From: Marinifilum sp. D737
Lineage (GTDB): Bacteria; Bacteroidota; Bacteroidia; Bacteroidales; Marinifilaceae
Reading direction: 5' to 3'
DNA: 64,000 nucleotides
Assembly: GCF_026672275.1 (NCBI RefSeq)
Contig: NZ_JANQCD010000010.1
Location: 62,001-126,000, forward strand
Shown here: piece by piece, positions 54,105 through 61,787 of the stretch
Layout of the letters: the number at the start of each line of letters is the position of its first letter
How positions within the stretch are numbered: the stretch's first letter is position 1
Program-made: the position numbers and the translations under genes
The notes under the pieces: generated by a model
What the model was told of the DNA's origin: nothing
Databases searched by the model: none
What the model saw: only the letters and a program-made list of their open reading frames with translations

Positions 54105-55349
54105 CTAATTCCTTGATTTTACATTTAATGCAAGTTGTGGTTTTTCCTTATAGGTTAGGTATCGCCACAACCATTCCAATGGTCCCATCCTGTAATACTT
54201 CAACCAAATATAAGATGAAGTTATTTGAAAAATCCAGATGCCAAGCATCCAAAATAGCAACTCAAACCTGCTGAACTCACCGAACAATCCAAATCCGTAA
54301 CTATAAAAAATGATGGAACAAATTACGGATTGGCAAAGGTAGTTTGTAAAAGCCAATCGACCAACTGCTTCGAAAGCTTTCGTTAAAAATTTCAACAGAT
54401 TTAATTGATACACCAAAATGATTAAGCCAATGTAGCCTAGAGAAGTAAAAATGCTGGAAAAATAATTGTACTGATATCCATATTTGAAATAATGTACTAC
54501 TTCCCATCTATTTTGAGCCATTTCCTGAACGCCATAATTGGAAATTAATGCACCAATTCCTATCCCCAAAACTGCCATTCCAGCATAAAACAGTTTGGAT
54601 TTTTTTGCTGATAAAATTCCTTGATTTAAAAGCACCATCCCTAGCAACATCATTCCTGTAGTTCGCCATACAGAAAGCATAAAGAAGCCACCTACCTGAT
54701 AGTTCATGTTTAACTGAACCCTTTTCACAAAGATATCGAACCATGAGCCATGTTGATATAAGTTTATTTCAGCGGATAATGACTCAGCAGAAGGTAAAAA
54801 TTCAGCCATTGACTCTTCCATCATTTTTTCTGGCATGGTATCAAACATACTTCCAATTGCATAAAAGAAAAGCATAGGAACCAGGTAAAGCAATACAGCG
54901 AAAACCAACTTCCAAACATCCTTCATTTTACGAAGCAGCACAGCAATTAAACCAATAATTGCGTAGGCAACCAGAATATCGCCAAACCAAATTAAATAAG
55001 CGTGAATCATCCCAAAAAGTAGAAGCCACATCATTCTTCTGATGTGAATTTTTGAGCCATCAATCCCTTTATCTGCCAAACGATTCACAAATAATAGAAT
55101 TCCTGCACCAAACAGAATGGAGAAAATACTCATGAACTTTAGCTCGGCAAAAACATGAACCAGCCAATAAGAAAAACTTTCCAATTCACTCATTTCTCCC
55201 AACACCAAAGGATTGGCAAATGATGCATTTGGCAAAGCAAAAAGCTGAATATTAATAAATAGAATGCCCAATAGTGCGAAGCCTCGCAAAATATCGAGGG
55301 AATGGATTCTTTCCTTTAGAGTAGTTGGAGCAGCATGTGTGGTTTGCAT
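54105..55349 (-). CDS. DUF418 multi-helix membrane protein
   Basis: This 414-residue protein has about ten hydrophobic segments. It opens with the family phrase RIHSLDILRGFALLGILFINI, and the C-terminal DUF418 region contains EAVGRLAFTNYLCQSVI and MGPLEWLWRYLTY. These proteins resemble YeiB-type acyltransferase-like membrane proteins. Function and substrate are unknown. It heads the small operon with rlmB. Confidence 0.9.
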   Translation of the reverse strand: MQTTHAAPTTLKERIHSLDILRGFALLGILFINIQLFALPNASFANPLVLGEMSELESFSYWLVHVFAELKFMSIFSILFGAGILLFVNRLADKGIDGSKIHIRRMMWLLLFGMIHAYLIWFGDILVAYAIIGLIAVLLRKMKDVWKLVFAVLLYLVPMLFFYAIGSMFDTMPEKMMEESMAEFLPSAESLSAEINLYQHGSWFDIFVKRVQLNMNYQVGGFFMLSVWRTTGMMLLGMVLLNQGILSAKKSKLFYAGMAVLGIGIGALISNYGVQEMAQNRWEVVHYFKYGYQYNYFSSIFTSLGYIGLIILVYQLNLLKFLTKAFEAVGRLAFTNYLCQSVICSIIFYSYGFGLFGEFSRFELLFWMLGIWIFQITSSYIWLKYYRMGPLEWLWRYLTYKEKPQLALNVKSRN

Positions 55350-55435
55350 TTTTTTCTTTCTAAGATAAGAAGATTAAAGAAATAAAATATTTCACGTAAA
55401 GGGCTCAGAGGTTTTTATTTTAAGAGACCGCAAAG

Positions 55436-55505
55436 ATTTCCTACACAAAAACTTTAACCACAAAGACACACTAAGATAATGCACAAAGTCCACAAAGCAA
55501 TATTC
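55436..55505. repeat. AACCACAAAG/CACAAAG repeat relic
   Basis: Contains AACCACAAAGACACACTAAG and GCACAAAGTCCACAAAG, related to the sequences at 33960-34053 and around 35133. Confidence 0.5.
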
Positions 55506-55566
55506 ACTTTTAATTTAAGACCTGTAGTCAACCTATTTTCAGGCAATGACTCCTTTATCCTTTAAA

Positions 55567-57507
55567 CTACTCTCCTCTTTCAGCAATCAATTCCTCTAAT
55601 TGTTCATTGTATTCTTCCCAGGCCATCATTTCATTCTCAAGATCTTTCTTGGCATCCTCATATTTGGTAAAAAGAGATTGATCTTGCATTTTCTCTGGAT
55701 TTGAAAGCAAATCTTCCATTTCTGAAATTTGCTCTTCATACTTGGCTATGTTTTCCTCAGCCTTGGAAACATTGCGTTCCATTTTGGTGATTTTCTTACT
55801 TAACTCTTTTCTTTCCAGGTAGTTCAACTTATTTTCAGAAGGAGCTTCTTCAACTTTCTCCTGAACAATCGCTTTTTTCACTTCTAACTCCTGAAGAGTT
55901 TCCATTCGCTTAGCTCTTAAGAAGTCATAAATCCCTCCCAAGTGTTCTTTTATTCTTTTGTTGCCAAATTCATAAACTTTCGATGCCAAACCATCCAGGA
56001 ATTCACGGTCGTGAGAAACAACAATAACAGTTCCTTCAAATTGCGACAAGGCCTCTTTCAACACATCTTTCGATTTCATATCCAAATGGTTGGTAGGCTC
56101 ATCGAGCACCAATAAATTCACCGGTTCTAAAAGCAAGCGAATCATAGCCAATCGAGATCTTTCTCCTCCCGAAAGTACTTTAACCTTTTTGTCTACATCT
56201 TCGCCACGGAACATGAAAGCTCCAAGAATATCCCTGATTTTGGTTCGTACATCGCCAACGGCAACGTCATCAATGGTATCAAAAACCGTTTTGTTTTCAT
56301 CCAGAAGTTGAGCCTGGTTCTGAGCAAAATATCCGATTTTTACATTGTGACCAATCTTACAGATTCCAGTATGCTCTAACTCTCCCATTAAAACTTTTAC
56401 AAGAGTTGATTTACCTTCCCCATTCTTTCCTACAAAAGCAAGCTTCTCTCCTCTTTCAATTACAAACTCCAGTTCACTTAAAACCAAATGATCGCCATAA
56501 GCTTTACTCAAGTTCTTGGCTTCGCAAACCAAATCACCAGAACGAGGTGCAGGAGGAAATTTCAAGTTCAATTTTGACATATCTTCCTCATCAACCTCAA
56601 TTCTATCGAGTTTTTCAAGTTGTTTGATTCTTGACTGAACCTGAACAGCCTTCGTTGCCTTATACCTAAATCTTTCAATAAAATCCTCGGTATCCTTAAT
56701 CATCTTTTGCTGATTGATGTAGGCTTTCATCTGCTGTTCTCTGCGCTCGGCATGCAAAACAACATATTCAGAATAAGGAACTTTATAGTCGTATATTTTC
56801 CCAACCGAAATCTCTACTGTTCTATTGGTGATATTATCCAAAAATGCACGGTCGTGCGATACCAACACCACAGCTCCGGGATACACCTTCAAAAAATCTT
56901 CTAACCATTGAATTGACTCAATATCCAAATGGTTGGTAGGCTCATCCAAAAGAAAAACATCCGGACGACGCAAAAGAATCTTAGCCAATTCGATACGCAT
57001 TCTCCAACCACCGCTAAATTCGTTGGTCTGACGAGTGAAATCGCTACGTAAAAAACCAAGGCCCAATAAGGTTTTCTCAGCCTCAGCATCAACATTTTCA
57101 CCACCCATCATGTGGTAACGATCATTTTTATCGCTCAAGCGATTAATCAGCTTCATGTAATCCTCCGATTCATAATCGGTACGCTCAGCAATTTCAGCAT
57201 TAATTTTTGCAATCTCTTTTTCAAGGCCCAATACCTCTTCAAAAGCAGTAAGAGCTTCCTCCATTACTGTTCTGCCATCAAAGTGGTTCATTTGCTGTGG
57301 CAAGTAACCTATCTTAATCTCAGAAGGAATGGAGACATTGCCTTTTGTGGCTCCCTGTAATCCCGCAAAAATCTTAAGCAAAGTTGATTTTCCTGCTCCA
57401 TTTTTTCCAACAAGGCCAATTCTGTCTCGCGAATTCACAAGAAAACTTACCTCTTTGAAAAGAGTAAAACCACCAAATTCAACTGTAAGATTATTTATAG
57501 AGATCAT
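55567..57507 (-). CDS. ABC-F family ATPase with C-terminal coiled coil
   Basis: From the ATG at 57507 the protein has 646 residues; a TTG at 57537 would add ten residues before the conserved MISINNLTVEFGG. Two ABC domains are present (about residues 5-240 and 315-530), each with Walker A (GKNGAGKST, GKNGEGKST), signature (FSGGWRMR, LSGGERSR) and Walker B DEPTNHLD, joined by a linker (YSEYVVLHAERREQQ). No membrane helices. A charged coiled coil (about 560-640) ends the protein. The family acts on ribosomes as translation factors or antibiotic-protection proteins; the Uup/YheS-like layout fits a housekeeping role. Confidence 0.94.
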   Translation of the reverse strand: MISINNLTVEFGGFTLFKEVSFLVNSRDRIGLVGKNGAGKSTLLKIFAGLQGATKGNVSIPSEIKIGYLPQQMNHFDGRTVMEEALTAFEEVLGLEKEIAKINAEIAERTDYESEDYMKLINRLSDKNDRYHMMGGENVDAEAEKTLLGLGFLRSDFTRQTNEFSGGWRMRIELAKILLRRPDVFLLDEPTNHLDIESIQWLEDFLKVYPGAVVLVSHDRAFLDNITNRTVEISVGKIYDYKVPYSEYVVLHAERREQQMKAYINQQKMIKDTEDFIERFRYKATKAVQVQSRIKQLEKLDRIEVDEEDMSKLNLKFPPAPRSGDLVCEAKNLSKAYGDHLVLSELEFVIERGEKLAFVGKNGEGKSTLVKVLMGELEHTGICKIGHNVKIGYFAQNQAQLLDENKTVFDTIDDVAVGDVRTKIRDILGAFMFRGEDVDKKVKVLSGGERSRLAMIRLLLEPVNLLVLDEPTNHLDMKSKDVLKEALSQFEGTVIVVSHDREFLDGLASKVYEFGNKRIKEHLGGIYDFLRAKRMETLQELEVKKAIVQEKVEEAPSENKLNYLERKELSKKITKMERNVSKAEENIAKYEEQISEMEDLLSNPEKMQDQSLFTKYEDAKKDLENEMMAWEEYNEQLEELIAERGE

Positions 57508-57620
57508 ATTAATTCCGTTTTTAAGATGTGGCGACAAAAATAATGAAGAATGAGCAATTAATAATTAGTAATGAATAATTAAATCATCCATCACAAAATA
57601 TAAATTGCTCTTCAGAAATA

Positions 57621-58370
57621 CTAATTCGATAACTGCGCACTGTTCACTGATGACTGTTCACTGATAACTGCCTTCTTCAACATTTCTGACTGAATGATAT
57701 TCTCTTTCACCTCAGTCATTACGATATTTTCAGCTTCAGCAAAAGAAATATCATAAACACGATTTACTTTTGCATACTCTTCAGGGAAACGAGCCAACAA
57801 TTTGTCATACAATCGGTCAAGATCTTGCTTTTTAGGATTAAAAAACTCCATTTTCAATTCGAATCTTCGAATCAAAGCCTCATCAATCATATCAATTTGA
57901 TTGGTTGCTGCAATCATTACTGAATTCTTTGGCAAATGATCCATCATCTGAATCATACCATTCACAACACGTTTCATCTCACTACTATCGGTGTTGTCAT
58001 AGTTTCGTTCTTTTCCCAAAGAATCAAACTCATCGAAAAACAAAACGGCCTCTTGTGTTTCAATCATTTTAAAAGCAGAAGCAATATTTCTTGAAGTCTC
58101 TCCTAGTTTCGAAGAAATAATGTTTCCAAGATTTATTGTTTTGATTTTCTTATTCAACTTATTGGCAATTGCCTTTGCTGTCATGGTTTTACCACATCCC
58201 GATTTTCCGTATAACAATATCTTATTGACAACCGGTAATCCATACTTTGTAAGAATTTCAACATGTTCGTATTCTCTTAAAAACTGAGAAATCTGTGAAA
58301 AAAGTTGTTCGTCAAAAACAACGTCATTCATGTCAACTTTTCCGTTGTTGGGTATAAACAGATGATTCAT
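57621..58370 (-). CDS. Single-domain AAA ATPase
   Basis: This 249-residue protein has one AAA module: Walker A GKSGCGKTMTAKAIA (about residues 53-67), Walker B LFFDEFDSLG, sensor 1 AATNQIDMID and the arginine finger region EALIRRFELKMEF, close to the FtsH/ATPase-26 branch. No protease or membrane part is attached. Its last 17 codons run through a heptamer repeat (57632-57673), so the tail SEQSSVNSAQLSN looks added by repeat insertion or readthrough. It is divergent from a SpoIIAA-like gene; no protease partner gene is adjacent, so its clients are unknown. Confidence 0.9.
   Translation of the reverse strand: MNHLFIPNNGKVDMNDVVFDEQLFSQISQFLREYEHVEILTKYGLPVVNKILLYGKSGCGKTMTAKAIANKLNKKIKTINLGNIISSKLGETSRNIASAFKMIETQEAVLFFDEFDSLGKERNYDNTDSSEMKRVVNGMIQMMDHLPKNSVMIAATNQIDMIDEALIRRFELKMEFFNPKKQDLDRLYDKLLARFPEEYAKVNRVYDISFAEAENIVMTEVKENIIQSEMLKKAVISEQSSVNSAQLSN
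57632..57673. repeat. Tandem heptamer repeat (ACTGNNN)
   Basis: Six heptamers in register: ACTGCGC, ACTGTTC, ACTGATG, ACTGTTC, ACTGATA, ACTGCCT. They overlap the 3' end of the AAA ATPase gene. Confidence 0.85.
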
Positions 58371-58456
58371 GCTTAAATATTGTGTTTGCTGTGTTTTGTT
58401 GTTGTTTATTTAATGTTGCAAACTTAGTATTTTATCCTTAATCATAAGCAAAGTCA

Positions 58457-58487
58457 TTTTGAGAGTTTAATAAAAGAATTACATTTG
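58457..58487 (+). promoter_or_regulatory. Bacteroidota promoter of the SpoIIAA-like gene
   Basis: TTTTG (58457-58461), 18-base spacer, TACATTTG (58480-58487). It overlaps an in-frame TTG at 58485, which supports the downstream ATG at 58548. Confidence 0.6.
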
Positions 58488-58547
58488 CGAACTATTTTTC
58501 ATCAACGAACTCTGTATGAGTACAAATGGAATTCCATCAGAAAGAAA

Positions 58548-58988
58548 ATGAGCTGTATTAGATATTCATATTTGAAAAAAGAAAAGCAATTGGTTATTGC
58601 TTGTAATGTTAAGAAGGTTGATCAAAAAAATTTAGTTTCGGAGTTTAAATCTATATTCGAAAACTTAAAGCTTGATTCTCCGGTTGATATTTTAATTGAT
58701 ATTAAAAATCTTAACCTGGAAGCATCCGTAGAAGACAATGAACTATACACCAATTTTTTTCTAAAAGAAAAAATAAATGCCAAAAAGATTGCCGTTTTGA
58801 CTAATACCCCTTCGCAGGTTGTACAAAGCATGCTTCTTATCGAGGGTGTTAAACATTTGGGCATTGCGATTAAAGTTTTTAATTATGAAGAAGCGGCTTT
58901 AGATTGGATCAATTCGAATTGTCAAAACAAAAAAACATTACAAATCCATCAAACATTATCTAAGCTATCACATAATAAAGCATCATAA
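58548..58988 (+). CDS. SpoIIAA-like (STAS-fold) protein
   Basis: From the ATG at 58548, preceded by AGAAAGAAA, the protein has 146 residues. Alternating beta and alpha segments with PVDILIDIKNLNLEA, a KIAVLTNTPSQVVQS core and the closing FNYEEAALDWINSN match the SpoIIAA-like/STAS fold found in many Bacteroidota small proteins. No signal peptide or metal motif. It diverges from the AAA ATPase gene (177 bases between starts). Function unknown. Confidence 0.8.
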   Translation: MSCIRYSYLKKEKQLVIACNVKKVDQKNLVSEFKSIFENLKLDSPVDILIDIKNLNLEASVEDNELYTNFFLKEKINAKKIAVLTNTPSQVVQSMLLIEGVKHLGIAIKVFNYEEAALDWINSNCQNKKTLQIHQTLSKLSHNKAS

Positions 58989-59025
58989 AAAAAAGGAGAA
59001 CTTAAAATGGTTCTCCTCTTATTTT
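58986..59025. terminator. Bidirectional terminator
   Basis: AGGAGAAC (58994-59001) pairs with GTTCTCCT (59010-59017); A-run on the left and T-rich on the right serve the convergent SpoIIAA-like and GHL10-type genes. Confidence 0.85.
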
Positions 59026-59027
59026 TA

Positions 59028-60143
59028 CTACTCTTTCGAATAATCTTTATAAATCGCCTTTTCGAATTCTATCCAGTGTTCCTTTGTCATCCTATCAGGT
59101 GTGAACAAACAAATTCCTGTAGCACCATTCACCATCGATTCACGAATTGCTTCTCCAATTTCTCCTGGCAGTAGGCCATGATTCTCAGGATCTGCTTCTT
59201 TTGTTTTTGAATCTGGACTTGGACAAATAAACAAACCACTGTAAACCGGCCTTTCTCCATTTAAACTTTCAACAGACTCCTTACACATTTTGCCAATCCA
59301 TTCGGTTCCCTCCAAATAGAAATCATTATAATTCATTGGTAAGAAGGCATCCAAATTCCACTGATTCCATTCCTGGCGAACCATTTTAACCGCATGTGAA
59401 TTTGGCCCGGGAAATACCGCTGCCGTAATGTCTTTACCTTGGGCATGCACATCTTCAACCAAACGATTAACAATTTTTGTGATCAGATCCTGACGAAACT
59501 TTTTCCACTCTAGCAAATCTCTTGCCTTAGCCTGATCAGTAATTTCGATTCCTGTTTTTTCCATAAAATCAGCCTTACACTTATCGCAATAGCAATAATC
59601 AAAATCCGGATATTCCTTATCCATTACCAAGCCATACTTATCCCACAATCCTTTTGCAAGAATTACATCCGGGAAACGAATATAATCCAAATGTACTCCA
59701 TCAACCTCTGGCAATCGAGCAATAGTTACATATAAGTTTGAAAGATATTTGTATACCTCTTCCTTATTCGGACACAAAAAGGTGTAATGATCGACATAGG
59801 CTGGTTTATCGTAAGCCGATTCTCCATTTCCATTTACGGCATACAACTCTTTCGGAATATTTTTATCTCTACCTTGAACCATTGTTGGTATCCAAGTATG
59901 AAATTCCAGACCAACCTTTTTGGCAATCTTTCCCACACGTTGATATACGGCAGGATCATGACCTCCATTATACATCAAAGCATCAATACCTTTTTCTTTT
60001 AAATCAGTAAATTTTTGTAAAAGTTGTGCGTCGGTTTCTTCACCCGGACCTCCAAGCCATGCAAAGCATGGAACTTTTGTTGACTGTTGTGTACCGCAAG
60101 ACACCAACAACAACAAACTGATAACAGCAAGTAGCTTGTTCAT
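59028..60143 (-). CDS. GHL10/DUF187-type glycosyl hydrolase-like lipoprotein
   Basis: This 371-residue protein has a lipobox (LLVSC) and a TIM-barrel-like body. Landmarks are ALMYNGGHDPAVYQRVGKIAKKVGLEFHTWIP, the strand motif VDGVHLDYIRFP, a cysteine pair YCYCDKCKADF, and FLPMNYNDFY, which resemble the GHL10 (glycosyl-hydrolase-like, YngK-type) family. A carbohydrate-active role on the cell surface or in the periplasm is plausible, but the family's catalytic activity is not established to my knowledge. It stands alone and is not part of the SusCD locus. Confidence 0.85.
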   Translation of the reverse strand: MNKLLAVISLLLLVSCGTQQSTKVPCFAWLGGPGEETDAQLLQKFTDLKEKGIDALMYNGGHDPAVYQRVGKIAKKVGLEFHTWIPTMVQGRDKNIPKELYAVNGNGESAYDKPAYVDHYTFLCPNKEEVYKYLSNLYVTIARLPEVDGVHLDYIRFPDVILAKGLWDKYGLVMDKEYPDFDYCYCDKCKADFMEKTGIEITDQAKARDLLEWKKFRQDLITKIVNRLVEDVHAQGKDITAAVFPGPNSHAVKMVRQEWNQWNLDAFLPMNYNDFYLEGTEWIGKMCKESVESLNGERPVYSGLFICPSPDSKTKEADPENHGLLPGEIGEAIRESMVNGATGICLFTPDRMTKEHWIEFEKAIYKDYSKE

Positions 60144-60240
60144 AGTTAAATTATAAATAAGATTTGTGGCTTTGGAATACTTGCTAAAGATAACAAATTA
60201 AAGGAAGAAGTATTTAGATAGGATATCAGGAAATGTAATA

Positions 60241-60281
60241 CGACTTTTTGACTATTCGACTTTTTGACTATTCGACTTTTT
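60241..60281. repeat. Tandem 16-base direct repeat
   Basis: Unit CGACTTTTTGACTATT occurs at 60241-60256 and 60257-60272 with a partial third copy to 60281, directly before the TATCTTTG -7-like box at 60283-60290 of rlmD. Confidence 0.85.
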
Positions 60282-60315
60282 ATATCTTTGTGCCCAAATT
60301 AAAAATATAAGACAA

Positions 60316-61725
60316 GTGGGAAGAAAAAGAAACAGAAAACCCCTTCTTCAAAACATTAGAATTGAGAAGTTAGCCGCCGAAGGAAAGGCCATCGCAAAAG
60401 TGGATGAAAAAGTATTGTTTGTTACAAACGTAATTCCGGGCGATGTAGTGGATGTACAGGTTACCAAAAAACGCAAAAGTTATATGGAAGGTAATCCTGT
60501 TTTCTTTCACGAACATTCTCCATTAAAAAAAGATGCCTTTTGTGAACACTTTGGTGTTTGTGGTGGATGTAAGTGGCAAAATTTGCCATACGAAGAACAG
60601 TTAAAGTTCAAGCAACAGGAAGTAATCGACAATTTGGAAAGAATTGGTAAAGTTGAATTGCCAGAGGTTAATGAAATCTTAGCTTCAGCCAAAACAGAAT
60701 TCTATCGTAACAAATTGGAGTATACCTTCTCAAGCAAGAGATATTTAACCAACGAGGAAATTGCCAGCGGTAAAGATTTAAACCGCACTCCTGCAGTTGG
60801 TTTTCATGTTCCCCGATTGTTCGATAAGGTTGTTGACATCAACAAATGTCACCTGCAACCAGAACCATCGAATGCCATTAGAATGGCCATTAAGGAATTT
60901 GCTTTTGCCAATGATTTAAGCTTCTTCGATATCCGTAATCACGAAGGGTTCTTAAGAACATTAATCATTAGAACTGCGTCTACAGGTGAGAATATGGTAA
61001 TTGTTACTTTCTACCACGAAGATGTGGAAAAGAGAGAGGCATTACTAAATCATTTGGTTGAAAAATTCCCTGAAATCACATCTTTAATGTATGTGATCAA
61101 CGAAAAAGCGAATGATACGATTACCGATCAGGAGGTAGTATTGTTTAAAGGACGAGATCATATCTTCGAGCAAATGGAAGATTTGAAGTTTAAAATTGGT
61201 CCAAAATCCTTCTACCAAACCAATTCCGATCAAGCATACGAATTGTACTGCAAAACACGCGAATTTGCTGAACTAACAGGCGACGAAGTGGTTTACGATT
61301 TGTACACTGGAACTGGAACCATTGCGAATTTTGTAGCCAAACAAGCCAAACAGGTAATTGGTATTGAATATGTGCCCGAAGCCATTGAAGATGCTAAGGT
61401 AAACTCTGAAATCAATGGAATCAACAATACAAAATTCTTTGCTGGCGACATGAAAAATGTGTTGACCAAAGAATTTATCGAACTTCATGGTCAACCTGAT
61501 ACCATGATTGTTGATCCACCACGTGCCGGTATGCATGTTGATGTTGTGGAAACCATTCTACACGCAGCACCAAAACGCATTGTTTATGTAAGCTGTAACT
61601 CGGCGACTCAAGCTCGTGATTTAGCACTAATGGACGAAGCCTACAAAGTAACTAAAGTACAAGCTGTAGACATGTTCCCACACACACATCATGTGGAGAA
61701 TATTGTACAGTTGGAGAAACGTTAA
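60316..61725 (+). CDS. rlmD: 23S rRNA (uracil-C5) methyltransferase RlmD/RumA
   Basis: This 469-residue protein begins at a GTG (60316); no ATG lies upstream in frame. Residues about 10-70 are a TRAM domain (RIEKLAAEGKAIAKVDEKVLFV). The Fe-S cysteines are in FCEHFGVCGGCKWQ. The methyltransferase domain has YDLYTGTGTIANFVA (SAM loop), DPPRAGMHVDVV and the catalytic Cys in VYVSCNSATQARDLALM. These identify the m5U rRNA methyltransferase acting on U1939 (RlmD) or its close relatives; subtype is less certain than the activity. A near-perfect terminator follows. Confidence 0.92.
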   Translation: MGRKRNRKPLLQNIRIEKLAAEGKAIAKVDEKVLFVTNVIPGDVVDVQVTKKRKSYMEGNPVFFHEHSPLKKDAFCEHFGVCGGCKWQNLPYEEQLKFKQQEVIDNLERIGKVELPEVNEILASAKTEFYRNKLEYTFSSKRYLTNEEIASGKDLNRTPAVGFHVPRLFDKVVDINKCHLQPEPSNAIRMAIKEFAFANDLSFFDIRNHEGFLRTLIIRTASTGENMVIVTFYHEDVEKREALLNHLVEKFPEITSLMYVINEKANDTITDQEVVLFKGRDHIFEQMEDLKFKIGPKSFYQTNSDQAYELYCKTREFAELTGDEVVYDLYTGTGTIANFVAKQAKQVIGIEYVPEAIEDAKVNSEINGINNTKFFAGDMKNVLTKEFIELHGQPDTMIVDPPRAGMHVDVVETILHAAPKRIVYVSCNSATQARDLALMDEAYKVTKVQAVDMFPHTHHVENIVQLEKR

Positions 61726-61740
61726 GTTCTTTCATCCATA

Positions 61741-61787
61741 AAATATAAAAAGCTCGCAAAGCATATCTTTGCGAGCTTTTTATATTT
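61741..61787. terminator. Near-perfect 21-bp bidirectional terminator
   Basis: Arms 61741-61761 and 61767-61787 are exact reverse complements with loop CATAT; A/T-rich ends give T-runs on both strands. The stop codon of the sensor kinase gene lies at its right edge. Confidence 0.9.

Noticed and set aside
55567-57507. Antibiotic-resistance ABC-F
   Set aside because: Layout with C-terminal coiled coil and conserved housekeeping motifs fits Uup/YheS-like factors; nothing marks it as acquired resistance.
57632-57673. Possible CRISPR-like repeat
   Set aside because: Units are contiguous 7-mers without unique spacers; it is a simple tandem repeat.
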